Assembly: GCF_938030145.1 (NCBI RefSeq)
Contig: NZ_CALHGM010000033.1
Span: 1-64,000 of the forward strand
Source of the DNA: an uncultured Campylobacter sp.
GTDB taxonomy: Bacteria > Campylobacterota > Campylobacteria > Campylobacterales > Campylobacteraceae
Direction of reading: 5' to 3'
Length of the DNA: 64,000 nucleotides
The stretch's first letter is position 1, and every line of letters starts with the position of its first letter. Made by a program: the position numbers and the translations under genes. The notes beneath the pieces were generated by a model. It made no database searches. It worked only from the letters and a program-made list of their open reading frames with translations, and was not told where the DNA came from. Below, piece after piece: positions 30,098-39,291 of this stretch.

Positions 30098-31223
30098 AGA
30101 TATACTCGCTCATCAGCGGCTGCAGCCCGACTGCGCGGATCGCCTCGCAGACCTCGCTTACGCTGCGCGCGTCGCTGATCTCAAACTGCTCGTCGCCCCT
30201 CTGCTCGCTGTGCCCGCCGATACCCACACTTACGCCAGCCGAAATTTTGCTCGCTGCGATCCTGATCGCGTTATCGCGGAAGCCCGCCCTCTCGCGTGTG
30301 GATATCGTGATCTGCGCACTTGGTAGCAGCAGTCGATATGCGCACATGACCTGCAGCAGCTCGCGCTCGCCGACGTCCTTCGGATTTATTTTGTCGTTGT
30401 TGATGATCGGGCGCAGGCGCGGCACCGAGAAAGAGATCTCGGCGCGCGGGTACTTGCGCTGAAGCAGCCACGCGTGCACGCCCGTGGCAAAGGCATCGCG
30501 GCGGAAGTCTCCGAGGCCCAAAAGCGCCGCAAAGCCCACGCCGCGCATACCGCCTCTGATCGCGCGCTCTTGAGCTGCGAAGCGATACGCAAAAACGCGC
30601 TTGTTGCCCGCAAGATGCAGCTGCGCGTAGCGCGCGGGATCGTAGGTCTCTTGAAAAACGGTGACGAAATCGACGCCGCAAGCGTGCAGATAGGCGTAAT
30701 CGGCGGAGTTTAGCGGATAAATTTCAACGCCGATTACCTTAAAATACTGCCGCGCGAGCTCGCAGGCGCGCCCGATGTAGCGCACGGGGCTATTTTTCTC
30801 GCTCTCGCCCGTGAGGATCAAAATTTCCTCCAGCCCGCTCGCCGCTATCGCCTCAAACTCCGCCTTTAGCTGCGCCTCATCAAGCCTTGCGCGCGCGATT
30901 TTGTTTTTGCAGTTAAAGCCGCAGTAAACGCACAGATTGTCGCAGTAGTTGGAGATGTAAATCGGTGTAAAAACGGCGATGTTGCTGCCGAAATGCGCGG
31001 CCTTCTCGCGCGCTGCGGCTTGCGCGATCTGCTCCAGATACTCGCCCGCGCGCACGCTTAGTAACGCTGCAAAATCGCGTAGAGTTCTATTTTTCGCGCC
31101 GATCGCCCTTTGCACGTCCGCCTCGCTCGCCTCCTCGCAAAAGCCCTCGCGCAGAGCAAGCGTACGCTCCATCATCTCGCTTCCGATATCCTCCATGCCC
31201 GCTAGATAGCCGGTTCCCATCAT
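30090..31223 (-). CDS. thiH: 2-iminoacetate synthase (radical SAM tyrosine lyase)
   Basis: 377 residues. It cleaves tyrosine to dehydroglycine and p-cresol for the thiazole ring of thiamine. Radical-SAM cysteines are in NYCDNLCVYCGF (C-x3-C-x2-C) after PIYISNYC; other blocks are LILTGESEKNSP, VFQETYDPARY, FRRDAFATGVHAWLLQRKYPRAEISFSVPRLRP and SISTRERAGFRDN-type ISTRERAGFRD. Its ATG follows AAAGGAAAATTTTAAAG. It starts the thiH-(bridging ORF)-thiE unit. Confidence 0.95.
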   Translation of the reverse strand: MMGTGYLAGMEDIGSEMMERTLALREGFCEEASEADVQRAIGAKNRTLRDFAALLSVRAGEYLEQIAQAAAREKAAHFGSNIAVFTPIYISNYCDNLCVYCGFNCKNKIARARLDEAQLKAEFEAIAASGLEEILILTGESEKNSPVRYIGRACELARQYFKVIGVEIYPLNSADYAYLHACGVDFVTVFQETYDPARYAQLHLAGNKRVFAYRFAAQERAIRGGMRGVGFAALLGLGDFRRDAFATGVHAWLLQRKYPRAEISFSVPRLRPIINNDKINPKDVGERELLQVMCAYRLLLPSAQITISTRERAGFRDNAIRIAASKISAGVSVGIGGHSEQRGDEQFEISDARSVSEVCEAIRAVGLQPLMSEYIYV

Positions 31224-31441
31224 CTTTAAAATTTTCCTTTTAAATTTTCATTTAAATTCCACGCGGCACGCTTTTGCGTGTAAATTCTTGCCGCGCAAAT
31301 TTCTCATCATTTGGTCTAAAGGTGCATTTTAGCAGGATTTCGGTAAAAAATTTTAAAACGGAGCGCCCCGTTCGCATTTTAAATTTTAGTGATTATTAAA
31401 AGACGAAAGAATATACTTTTGCAAAATTTTAAGGAGAAGTA

Positions 31442-32059
31442 ATGAAAAAAATCATCTTGGGTTTAGCTCTGTTGGGATCTTTGGCTTTTGGCATAACTTT
31501 TAGCAAAGAGCAAGTTAAACAATTTGAGCAAAATTGCGAAGCGGGTGATTTTGAGGCTTGCAGTTACGCCGGTGCTCTTTATAAAGATCCGACTGAATTT
31601 GGCAGAAACGCATCCGATAGGGACTATAAAAAAGTGCTTTATTATTACAAAAAAGCTTGCGACGGAAACGATTATGCTGCTTGCTCGGATTTGGGAGCAA
31701 TGTATTTTAGCGGCAAAGGAGTAAAAAAAGATTATAAAAAGGCTGTCGAGCTATTCGATAAAGCTTGCAATGGCGGACTTGCGAACGGCTGCAACAATTT
31801 AGGTCATATGTATGCGCATGGCAAAGGGGTAAAAAGAGATATGACACGGGCTATGGAATATACCGGAAGAGCTTGCGATGCGGGGAGCTGGGTAGCGTGC
31901 GGGAATTTTGCTTCAGGTCTTCAAGCCAATGGCGACAAAGCAAGAGCGGTGCAATACTATCAAAAAGCCTGCGAAATGGGCAAAAAGGACCCGGTGCTAT
32001 TAGACTATGAAAAAGACTATTTACGAAAATACTGCGACAAATACAACATACTAAAATAG
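31442..32059 (+). CDS. Secreted Sel1-like repeat protein (Hcp type)
   Basis: 205 residues with a signal peptide (residues about 1-17, LGSLAFG). Four to five Sel1/SLR repeats follow, each with a paired cysteine C-x6-C as in Helicobacter cysteine-rich proteins: CEAGDFEAC, CDGNDYAAC, CNGGLANGC, CDAGSWVAC, joined by Y-x-G-K-G-V-K-K-D segments. Disulphide-stapled helical repeats act as periplasmic or secreted protein-binding scaffolds. A TATACT -10-like box and a strong AAGGAGAAGT ribosome site precede it. It is on the strand opposite to the thi genes that flank it, splitting that group. Confidence 0.8.
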   Translation: MKKIILGLALLGSLAFGITFSKEQVKQFEQNCEAGDFEACSYAGALYKDPTEFGRNASDRDYKKVLYYYKKACDGNDYAACSDLGAMYFSGKGVKKDYKKAVELFDKACNGGLANGCNNLGHMYAHGKGVKRDMTRAMEYTGRACDAGSWVACGNFASGLQANGDKARAVQYYQKACEMGKKDPVLLDYEKDYLRKYCDKYNILK

Positions 32060-32358
32060 CCCGCCGATCGATCCAGCTTCTCTTAATCGAGCTGCTTTCA
32101 GCCCGATTAAATTTTAAAATTTGATCGCCGAGCTTGTCGTGCGTTGCACTGCTGTCAAACTACTTTTTGCCTCAGCACTTTAAGACGCCTAGCGAAGTGT
32201 GGATTTACGTCGTTCGGCATAGGGCTTGACAATACGCGCCGTTTAACTCACATGGCGCAAAAACCTTGCGAGATTGTATCTATACAAACCCGAGAAAGGC
32301 AAATTCGGCGCAAAAAAAACACGGCTCGCGCAACCAAGCGCATTTAAAATTTTAACCG

Positions 32359-33120
32359 CTAGCGCAAAAATCCCGTTAGCGGCGAGCTTGCGCAGGCCGT
32401 TTTACAAACGGCGCCGAGCCCCGCCAGATAGGCATCGCGCCCCGCCTGCACGCCGAGCGCAAACGCCCGCGCCATCAGCGCCAGATCCCCGCTCGTGGCG
32501 ATCGCCGTATTTACCATCACCGCAGCGCAGCCCATCTGCATCGCCTCGCAGGCCTCGCTAGGCGCGCCGAGCCCCGCATCTACGATGATCGGCACATCGA
32601 TTTCGTCTAGCAAAATTTCGATCATCCCGCGCATCATCAGCCCGCGGTTGGAGCCGATCGGCGCTGCAAGCGGCATCACGGCGGCGGCCCCCGCGCTTAC
32701 CAGATCGCGCGCAACGCTCAGATCGGCGTGCATGTAGGCAAGCGGCACGAAATCCTCGCGCGCCAGGGCCTCGCAGGCTTTGATCGTCTCGGCGTTGTCG
32801 GGCAGAAGGTATTTACTGTCGCCTATGATCTCGATCTTTACGAAGTCGCCGCAGCCCAGCTCGCGCGCGAGCCGTGCGATCCGCAGCGCCTCGGCGGCAT
32901 TTCGTGCGCCGCTGGTGTTTGGCAGCAGCGTGACGCCGCGAGGGATGAAATCCAAGATATTGCGGCTCTTGCTTTCGTTCACGCGGCGCAGCGCAAGCGT
33001 GACGATCTCGCAGCCCGCATGCCGCACGCAGGCGTCGATCATCGCGTGATCAAACTTGCCCGAGCCCATTATCAGGCGCGAACTAAACTCCCTGCCGCCT
33101 AAGATCAGTTTATCGTCCAT
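32359..33120 (-). CDS. thiG: Thiazole synthase
   Basis: A 253-residue TIM-barrel enzyme forming the thiazole phosphate from DXP, dehydroglycine and ThiS thiocarboxylate. Motifs: LILGGREFSSRLIMGSGKF, TLALRRVN, LPNTSGARNAAEALRIARLAREL, FVKIEIIGDSKYLLPDN, LPLAYMHAD-like VPLAYMHADLSVARDL, PLAAPIGSNRGL, PIIVDAGLGAPSEACEAMQMG, AVMVNTAIA. Full length. It is separated from thiF by a 520-bp repeat-filled spacer on the same strand. Confidence 0.95.
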   Translation of the reverse strand: MDDKLILGGREFSSRLIMGSGKFDHAMIDACVRHAGCEIVTLALRRVNESKSRNILDFIPRGVTLLPNTSGARNAAEALRIARLARELGCGDFVKIEIIGDSKYLLPDNAETIKACEALAREDFVPLAYMHADLSVARDLVSAGAAAVMPLAAPIGSNRGLMMRGMIEILLDEIDVPIIVDAGLGAPSEACEAMQMGCAAVMVNTAIATSGDLALMARAFALGVQAGRDAYLAGLGAVCKTACASSPLTGFLR

Positions 33121-33642
33121 TCTATCCTCTTTAGTTTAAATTTTCGTTTTTATGCGCGGCGCTAAATGGCGCATATCAGCGCACGGCGTATTATACACAG
33201 CGCGAGATTGCGGCACAGATTATGCGCCTTGCTTCTATCGTTATTTTACGTGCGGCACGACGCCGCACCCGAACTTTAAAATTTCTCGTCAAAATTTTAT
33301 GCCATGACACAAAATTTTAAAATTTCACGTGCAGACTGCGGCCCGCTTTGCTGCGCGGAATTTTAAATCCTACGTTCAAAAGCAGCTCGCTCGCGCCGAA
33401 TAAATTTTAAAATTCTACCTGCCCACAAGCTCCGCACGGCAAATAGTTTAAATTTCGTCGTTTAAATTTAGATCTCGTGGTTAAAATTTACGCGGCGCGG
33501 TAAATTTCACACTACTTTTAAACGCGCTGTATGCCGCCGAAACGCTCGCCTGCTTCTCAAAACAATCGCGCGAGGCTTAAATTTAGCGGCAATACACAAG
33601 GCGCGTAAATTAAAAACGCCGAAGCGCACGATTAGCGCCAAG
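33121..33642. other. Spacer between thiF and thiG, AAATTT repeats, no gene
   Basis: GC-rich segments alternate with AAATTT/AAAATTTT words. No open frame of over 60 codons is on either strand, unlike the other operon gaps of this size in the window. No decayed gene is recognised. Confidence 0.5.
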
Positions 33643-34437
33643 CTAGCTCTCCTCGCCCAAAATCAGTCTAAGTGCGACGTTTGCCTGATGTGCGGCGCAG
33701 ATCGCCACGCGCGGCGCAAGCAACCCCACGCCTTGAGCCGCGGCGCTTTTACGGTCGCCGCAGACGAAAACGTTTTTGCCGAGCCGCGTCGTGCGGATCT
33801 CGTTGGCGCCGCCGCTGCCCGCCATGCCGCTAGCACAGATCAAAAAGCGATCCGTGCCGCCGAGCGCGTCGAAAAGCATCGCTTTTGCCGCCGCGTCGTC
33901 GAAGCACTCGCAAATTATACGCTCGTTTTTTAAAATTTCGGCTACGTTTTGCGCGGTAAGTCGCTCGTTTAAGGTTCGCACGCGCACGAACGGGTTTATG
34001 CGCGCGATTTTTTCGCGCAGAGCGGCCGTTTTGGGCTTGTAAAGATCGCCGATCTCGTACTGTTGGCGGTTTAGGTTGGTCGGCTCGACGACGTCGAAGT
34101 CGATCAAAAAGAGCTCGCCCACGCCCGCGCGCGCAAGCAGGATCGCGACGTTGGAACCGAGCCCTCCGAGCCCGCAGATCGCCACGCGCGAGCCTTGCAG
34201 CGCCTCGTTTACGGCGGGGGCGTTGCGAGCAAGCATCAGCACGCGAAGCTCCTGCGGCGCCAGCTCTGCACCGCGCGCGAGCAAAAAGAGCTCATCGCCC
34301 GCCTTCAGCTCGCAATTTTGCGTGCTCGCATAGCCGTTTATCACGGCGATCTCGCCGCTAAATTTAACCTCGCGCTTCAGCCCCTCAAGATCGCTCGCGT
34401 CCGTTTCGTAAGCTTTGCCGTTTAATTTTATCTGCAT
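33643..34437 (-). CDS. thiF: ThiS adenylyltransferase with N-terminal ThiS-like domain
   Basis: 264 residues. Residues 1-60 form a ThiS-like ubiquitin fold (QIKLNGKAYETD, VINGYASTQNCELKAGDELFLLARG) without a terminal Gly-Gly. Residues 62-264 are the E1-type domain: AICGLGGLGSNVAILLARAGVGELFLIDFDVVEPTNLNRQQY (nucleotide site) and a catalytic region near CECFDDAAAKAM. It activates ThiS by adenylation for sulfur transfer. The N-terminal extension is normal for this subfamily. Confidence 0.9.
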   Translation of the reverse strand: MQIKLNGKAYETDASDLEGLKREVKFSGEIAVINGYASTQNCELKAGDELFLLARGAELAPQELRVLMLARNAPAVNEALQGSRVAICGLGGLGSNVAILLARAGVGELFLIDFDVVEPTNLNRQQYEIGDLYKPKTAALREKIARINPFVRVRTLNERLTAQNVAEILKNERIICECFDDAAAKAMLFDALGGTDRFLICASGMAGSGGANEIRTTRLGKNVFVCGDRKSAAAQGVGLLAPRVAICAAHQANVALRLILGEES

Positions 34438-35402
34438 TTTGATCCTAAATTTTATCTTTTTGCCGTTTAAATTTATCGCGCAAATTCGGATTTGCGCGCG
34501 GCGCCTTGCATCTGCGCGAACATAGCGCGCATTGATGCGGTATTGCGGCGCGGTTGCGACAGATATCTACGCAGCTGCGGCGCACCGCGCAAACGTTTGG
34601 CACGAGCTGCGATGCACGCGGGGCGCACCGAGCGCATCGCACGCGATTTTGATCTAAAAATTTCATCCTGCTTTTACGCGTAATGTTTCAAGCCTACTGC
34701 GCGCATTGCGTTCAGCTAATACGGCGCACACAGAACAAGCCAAATCCGCTAAATTTAGCGCGCTAATCCTACACTTGTCGGTTAAATTTAAAGTCGAGAA
34801 GCGCTAGAGCGATCCGCCGAATTTAAAAGCTACTAAACGCCCAAACAAATCCGCGCTGCGGACAAATTTAAAATTTCAAGCCGAACCGACGAAAAAGCGG
34901 TACGTCGTAGCATGCGTCTTAGCGTGCACGATATGGCAGAGATCTCGGAATAAATTTTAAAACCCCGCGCTCAAAGCCCGTAACTTCGGCATAAATTTTA
35001 AAGCCATGCGCTCAAGCTTGCGGCGGCGGCGCAGTTTTAAAGCTTACGGTCTACCACCACGACTGGCGACAAAAATTAACGTTCCGCTGCTGCAATAAAA
35101 TTTAAACTCTATCGCCGCGGAGCGAATTTTAAAACTCCTACGTCCTGCCGCCGCGGCCTAGCTCGCATTCAAAATTTAAAAGCTCGCCGCAAGCGCCAAA
35201 CCGCCCTGTCCTTCTAATAAATTTAAAAACCCAAACGCTGCCCTGTCGCTACGCCATGTCGCCGTATCGCTTAAAATTTTAACGACACGCATGCAAATTT
35301 AAGCCCAAGCCGCTGTGTCGCTAAGCCGATTAAAATTTAGCGGCCTCCGCGCGGATTTAAACCTCGGTCGCCGCAATTTTAACATAACCCAAAGCTCCGA
35401 CC
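34438..35402. other. 965-bp spacer between thiS and thiF, no gene
   Basis: Repeat-rich DNA with AAATTT words and GCGC runs. The longest minus-strand frame is 73 codons at 34445-34666, Arg/Cys-rich without a ribosome site, which I reject. AAATTT spacing here is irregular (for example 41 nt between 34952 and 34993), so it is not coding-like. It separates thiS from thiF, which normally abut. Confidence 0.5.
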
Positions 35403-35606
35403 TCAGCCGCCGCCTACGAACTCGACGATCTCATATTTTTTGCCGCTTGAGATCTGCGTGCGCTCCCACTCCTGCTTTTTTAAAATTTCGCCGTCGCGCT
35501 CAAGCGCTACCAGGCGCAGATCGTGTCCGCGCAGGCGCAAAAACTCGCTCACGCTCATATCCTGCACCAGTTGCAGCGGCTCGCCGTTTACGCAGATCTC
35601 AATCAT
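35403..35606 (-). CDS. thiS: Sulfur carrier protein ThiS
   Basis: 67 residues from the ATG complementary to 35604-35606 (MIEICVNGEPL). A longer upstream reading would only run into the ABC-F gene. Ubiquitin-like fold ending EFVGGG; the C-terminal Gly-Gly is adenylated by ThiF and becomes a thiocarboxylate. The ATG overlaps the ABC-F stop by 8 nt, so it is translationally coupled to that gene and is the first thi gene. Confidence 0.85.
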   Translation of the reverse strand: MIEICVNGEPLQLVQDMSVSEFLRLRGHDLRLVALERDGEILKKQEWERTQISSGKKYEIVEFVGGG

Positions 35607-37191
35607 CGCTCGCTCCCAAGCTCTCGCGATACTCCTCGTAAGTACCCCTAAAATCGATGATTTCGGCGTCTCCTTTGAGGTGTAAAATTCTATTTGCAAA
35701 CGCGTCGATAAGCTCGCGGTCGTGACTCACGCAGATCGCGCAGCCCGTGAAGTTATACAGCGCCTCTCCCAGAGCGATGATCGCCTCAAGATCAAGGTGG
35801 TTGTTAGGCTCATCTAGCACCAGCAGGTTCGGGCGTTGCAGCATTAGCTTGCTTAGCATCACGCGGTGTTTCTCGCCGCCGCTTAGGCTGCCCACGCTTT
35901 TCTCCTGCTCCGCGCCGCTAAAAAGCATACGTCCAAGGCATTTGCGAATTTCATCCAGATCCCTATTCTGGGGGCTTTGTAGATATTCGTAGAGCTTGAG
36001 CTCGCCTGAAATTTTATTATTCGTATCCTGCGCGAAGTACCCAGGCTCGATCGTGGCGCCCATATGCACCTTGCCGCGCTGCGGCGCTAGCTCGCCCATG
36101 ATGATCTTGCAAAGCGTGCTTTTGCCTACGCCGTTTCGACCGATGATCGCGATCTTATCGCCGTGAGCGAGCTTGAGATTGAAATTTTTTAAAATTTTAA
36201 TCTCGCCGAAACTCATATCCACGCCGCTTAGCTCCAAAATTTCATTACCGATCTCGCGGGCAGGCTTAAATAAAATGCTAGGCTCCCTGCGCGAAGAGGT
36301 CGCAAGCTCGCTAAGATCGAGCTTGTCGAGCTGTTTTTGACGGCTCGTGGCCTGCTTTGCCTTGCTTGCGTTGGCGCTGAAACGAGCGATAAATTTTTCA
36401 AGCTCAGCCTTTTCTTTGAGCTTTTTCTCGCGCTCGAACTGCGCCTGCTTGGCGATGAGATTGGACGCGATGAACCAGTCGTCGTAATTGCCGCTAAATT
36501 CGCGCACTCGTCTAAAATCGACGTCGAGGATGTCCGTGCAGACGCGGTTTAAAAAGTGGCGGTCGTGGCTGATGACTACGAGCGTGCCCGTGTGGCGATT
36601 TAGCTCAAACTCGAGCCACGAAATGGCGTCGATATCGAGATTGTTCGTAGGCTCGTCCAAAAACAGCACGTCGGGGCGCGGGAAGAGCACCTGCGCGAGA
36701 AGGACCTTAAATTTATCGCTCGTCTCGATCTCGCTCATCTTTTTATCGAAGTCGTTCAGCCCCAGCGAACTTAAAATTTTCTCGATCCGCGTTTCGTACT
36801 CGTAGGCGGGATCCTCCTCCGCACAGATCATCTCAAGCTCGCCGAGGCGCTCGTTTATCTCGTCGTTAAACTCGCCCGCTTCGTAAAGCTGCGTCTTTTC
36901 GCGCACGGCGTCATAAAGGCGCTTGTTGCCGTAGAGCACGGCGTCTTTGACGCTGAAGCTTTCAAAAGCGAATTGATCCTGCCCCAAAACGCCGATTTTA
37001 AGCCCGCTTTCGATCAAAATTTCGCCGCTGCTTGCTTCGATCTGCCCGCTTAAAATTTTAAGCAGCGTCGATTTACCCGCGCCGTTTGCGCCGATGAGGC
37101 CGTAGCGCCTGCCCTTATCGAGGCTTAAATTTACGTTTTCAAAAAGTAGCTGTTTGCCGAAGCGCATCGTAAGATCTTTGATTTCAACCAT
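35599..37191 (-). CDS. ABC-F family ribosome-associated ATPase
   Basis: 530 residues with two ABC domains and no membrane part. First: Walker A GANGAGKST, Walker B VLFLDEPTNNLD. Linker of charged helices (residues about 240-300, EREKKLKEKAELEKFIARFSANASKAKQATSRQKQL). Second: Walker A GRNGVGKST, signature SLSGGEKHRVMLSKLM, Walker B LLVLDEPNNHLD. It matches the YbiT/EttA-like translation factors that act at the ribosomal E site. A resistance role is not implied by the linker. ATG with TTAAAAGGAAAAAT upstream. Confidence 0.9.
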   Translation of the reverse strand: MVEIKDLTMRFGKQLLFENVNLSLDKGRRYGLIGANGAGKSTLLKILSGQIEASSGEILIESGLKIGVLGQDQFAFESFSVKDAVLYGNKRLYDAVREKTQLYEAGEFNDEINERLGELEMICAEEDPAYEYETRIEKILSSLGLNDFDKKMSEIETSDKFKVLLAQVLFPRPDVLFLDEPTNNLDIDAISWLEFELNRHTGTLVVISHDRHFLNRVCTDILDVDFRRVREFSGNYDDWFIASNLIAKQAQFEREKKLKEKAELEKFIARFSANASKAKQATSRQKQLDKLDLSELATSSRREPSILFKPAREIGNEILELSGVDMSFGEIKILKNFNLKLAHGDKIAIIGRNGVGKSTLCKIIMGELAPQRGKVHMGATIEPGYFAQDTNNKISGELKLYEYLQSPQNRDLDEIRKCLGRMLFSGAEQEKSVGSLSGGEKHRVMLSKLMLQRPNLLVLDEPNNHLDLEAIIALGEALYNFTGCAICVSHDRELIDAFANRILHLKGDAEIIDFRGTYEEYRESLGASDD

Positions 37192-37399
37192 ATTTTTCCT
37201 TTTAAATTTCTATTTGCATTGCCTTGCGCGCGGGCTTCTGCCAGGTTTTGCGTGCAAATTTCATCTCGCGGTTTATTGCGGCTTTTGCGCCGCGCGGAGC
37301 TGCGATAAATTTCTCCTATTGTAGCTTAAAATTCTGAAATTTCGCCGAAGAGGTGCGAGCCGGCGCGATTAAATTTAAATCGCTAGAGCAATTTAAATT

Positions 37400-38527
37400 T
37401 TAACCGCTGTAATCGCTATCGCGAGTGATGATGAGCGTATAGTTCGGATACGCCGCGCGCACCTGTTTGCAGACCGCGCGAAACGTCGCCTCCATATCGG
37501 GCGCTGCGAAATCGACGATAACGTCGAAGCTGATCGAGCGCTTTTCCTCGTCGAGATAAAATCCGTGTATCTGCGAGACGAACTCATGCGAAAACGCCAT
37601 CTGCTTGATATGCTCGTAGATCTCGGCGGCGCGCGGATCGTTTTTATTAAACGCGTAAATTCCTACGGTATCTAGGATGATATTAAATTTCGCAAAAACG
37701 GCGTTTTGGATGCGGCGCGTAAGAGCGTCGATCTGCGCCGCGGTCGTGTCACTCGCGACCTCGATATGCACCGAACCTACCATTTTATCGGGCCCGTAGT
37801 CATGAAACATCAGATCGTATGCGCCGATGACGCCCTCAAAGCCGCGCACGACGTCGTAAATTTCATTCGTCAGCTCCAGGCTCGGACGCGAGCCCAAAAG
37901 CTTGCTGATCGTATCGCGTAGAATTTCATACGCCGTTTTGATCAGAAGAGCCGAAATTATCGCGCCCAGATACGCCTCCAAGCTCAGCCTGAAAATAAGC
38001 GAAATCAAAGCCGCTACGAGAGTGGCTAGCGATACGAGCGCATCGTATTTGGCGTCCACGCCGCTTGCGATGAGCGAGTCCGAGTTCACGCGCTCGCCCG
38101 TCTTTTGCGTGTAGAGCCCCAGGCTAAATTTCGCCGCGACCGCCACGGCGATGATGGCGAGCGAAACCGCATTATAATTCGCCGCTTGCGGATGAATGAT
38201 CTTTTTTATCGATTCAACGAGCGAGACGCCGCCGGTGTAGAGGATGATGACGGCGATTACGATCGCGCTTAGATACTCGATCCTGCCGTGCCCGAAGGGG
38301 TGCGCGCGATCGGGCTGCTTGCTAGCAAGATGTACGCCCACGATCGTAATTACGGACGAAAGTGCGTCGCTTAGGTTATTTACGGCATCAAGCACGATCG
38401 CGATAGAGCCAGAGATCAGCCCCACGACGCCCTTAAATGCTGCTAAAATTACATTTGAAACGATACCGATCGCACCGGTGCGAATGATGATTTTATCTCT
38501 GCTATACGCCGCTTGAGGCACTTCCAT
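37400..38527 (-). CDS. Cation diffusion facilitator family transporter
   Basis: 375 residues, six membrane segments and a C-terminal cytoplasmic domain. Metal-site motifs: DAVNNLSDALSSVIT (segment 2, D-x3-N/D) and SGVDAKYDALVSLATL (segment 5, D-x3-D), plus HPFGHGRIEYLSA. The C-terminal domain (YDVVRGFEGVIGAYDLMFHDYGPDKMVGSVHIEV) is the CDF dimer domain. It exports Zn2+, Fe2+ or similar divalent ions by proton exchange; the metal is not predictable. A further domain extends past residue 300, longer than the commonest form. Confidence 0.85.
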   Translation of the reverse strand: MEVPQAAYSRDKIIIRTGAIGIVSNVILAAFKGVVGLISGSIAIVLDAVNNLSDALSSVITIVGVHLASKQPDRAHPFGHGRIEYLSAIVIAVIILYTGGVSLVESIKKIIHPQAANYNAVSLAIIAVAVAAKFSLGLYTQKTGERVNSDSLIASGVDAKYDALVSLATLVAALISLIFRLSLEAYLGAIISALLIKTAYEILRDTISKLLGSRPSLELTNEIYDVVRGFEGVIGAYDLMFHDYGPDKMVGSVHIEVASDTTAAQIDALTRRIQNAVFAKFNIILDTVGIYAFNKNDPRAAEIYEHIKQMAFSHEFVSQIHGFYLDEEKRSISFDVIVDFAAPDMEATFRAVCKQVRAAYPNYTLIITRDSDYSG

Positions 38528-38545
38528 TATCTCTCCTTTGAAATT

Positions 38546-38932
38546 TTACTCTAAGCCGCAATCGCTGCGCGTGTAGGTCAGATCGGCGATTTTTTCGCCG
38601 CTTTGCAGAAATTCTCGTACGCCTATGCGATTTAGACCGCCCGCTTTCATCATCGCGCAGACGTCCTTTTGCCTGTTGGCGCGCAAAATGCTTTCAAAAT
38701 TTTGCTTGATCTTGGGATCTACTTTGTCCCAAATTTCATTTTTTAGAATCGTGGGAATTACAAATTTATCGCCCTCGCATGTAGCCGCGCTCAACTCTAT
38801 ATTTTTAGTCGCGGGGTGACTGTGCCCATTTACGGCATCCGCCAAAGCTTTGCAGCGCTCGACATCGGCATCTCCCGCAAGCGCTGCGCTGCAGATAAAT
38901 ACGCCAAATACGGCGGGTATAAATTTTTTCAT
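38546..38932 (-). CDS. Small secreted protein of unknown function
   Basis: 128 residues with a clear signal peptide (residues about 1-19, cut at ALAGDAD). Five Cys remain in the mature protein (ERCKAL, AATCEGD, DVCAMM, RSDCGLE), an odd number after any signal Cys. No family recognised. ATG preceded by AAGGAGATAAAAA. It lies 18 nt upstream of the CDF gene on the same strand, so the two are probably co-transcribed. Confidence 0.65.
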   Translation of the reverse strand: MKKFIPAVFGVFICSAALAGDADVERCKALADAVNGHSHPATKNIELSAATCEGDKFVIPTILKNEIWDKVDPKIKQNFESILRANRQKDVCAMMKAGGLNRIGVREFLQSGEKIADLTYTRSDCGLE

Positions 38933-39291
38933 TTTTATCTCCTTATTTTTATTTGAAATCTATCATATTAAAATTTTAAATTCAATCTATTTTTGAAATT
39001 CAAAGACCTATTTGCGCGGCGCAAATCCGCGAGCCGCCAAAATTCCTTGCGTTAAATTAGTGGCATAAATTCAGCAAATCACCGCTAGAAATTTCTAAAT
39101 CGCGACAAAAATTCTTTAAATTCCGCGTGAAATTCTATGAGCGGAAATTTTTGCGACGGATCATATGCGCTCGCTCAAAGCGGCGTGCGGCGAGATCGTC
39201 CGTATCTTTTTTAACTCGCCTTTAAGTTATAGATTTAACGCAGCTTTGAAAAGCTCCAGCCAATCCGCGCCCGCCGTTTAAATTTATAAAT
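38933..39291. other. Spacer between dapD and the secreted protein gene
   Basis: No gene seen. Contains AAATTT words and an inverted-looking GC-rich part. A 72-codon minus-strand reading at 39222-39440 overlaps dapD and is rejected. Confidence 0.4.
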
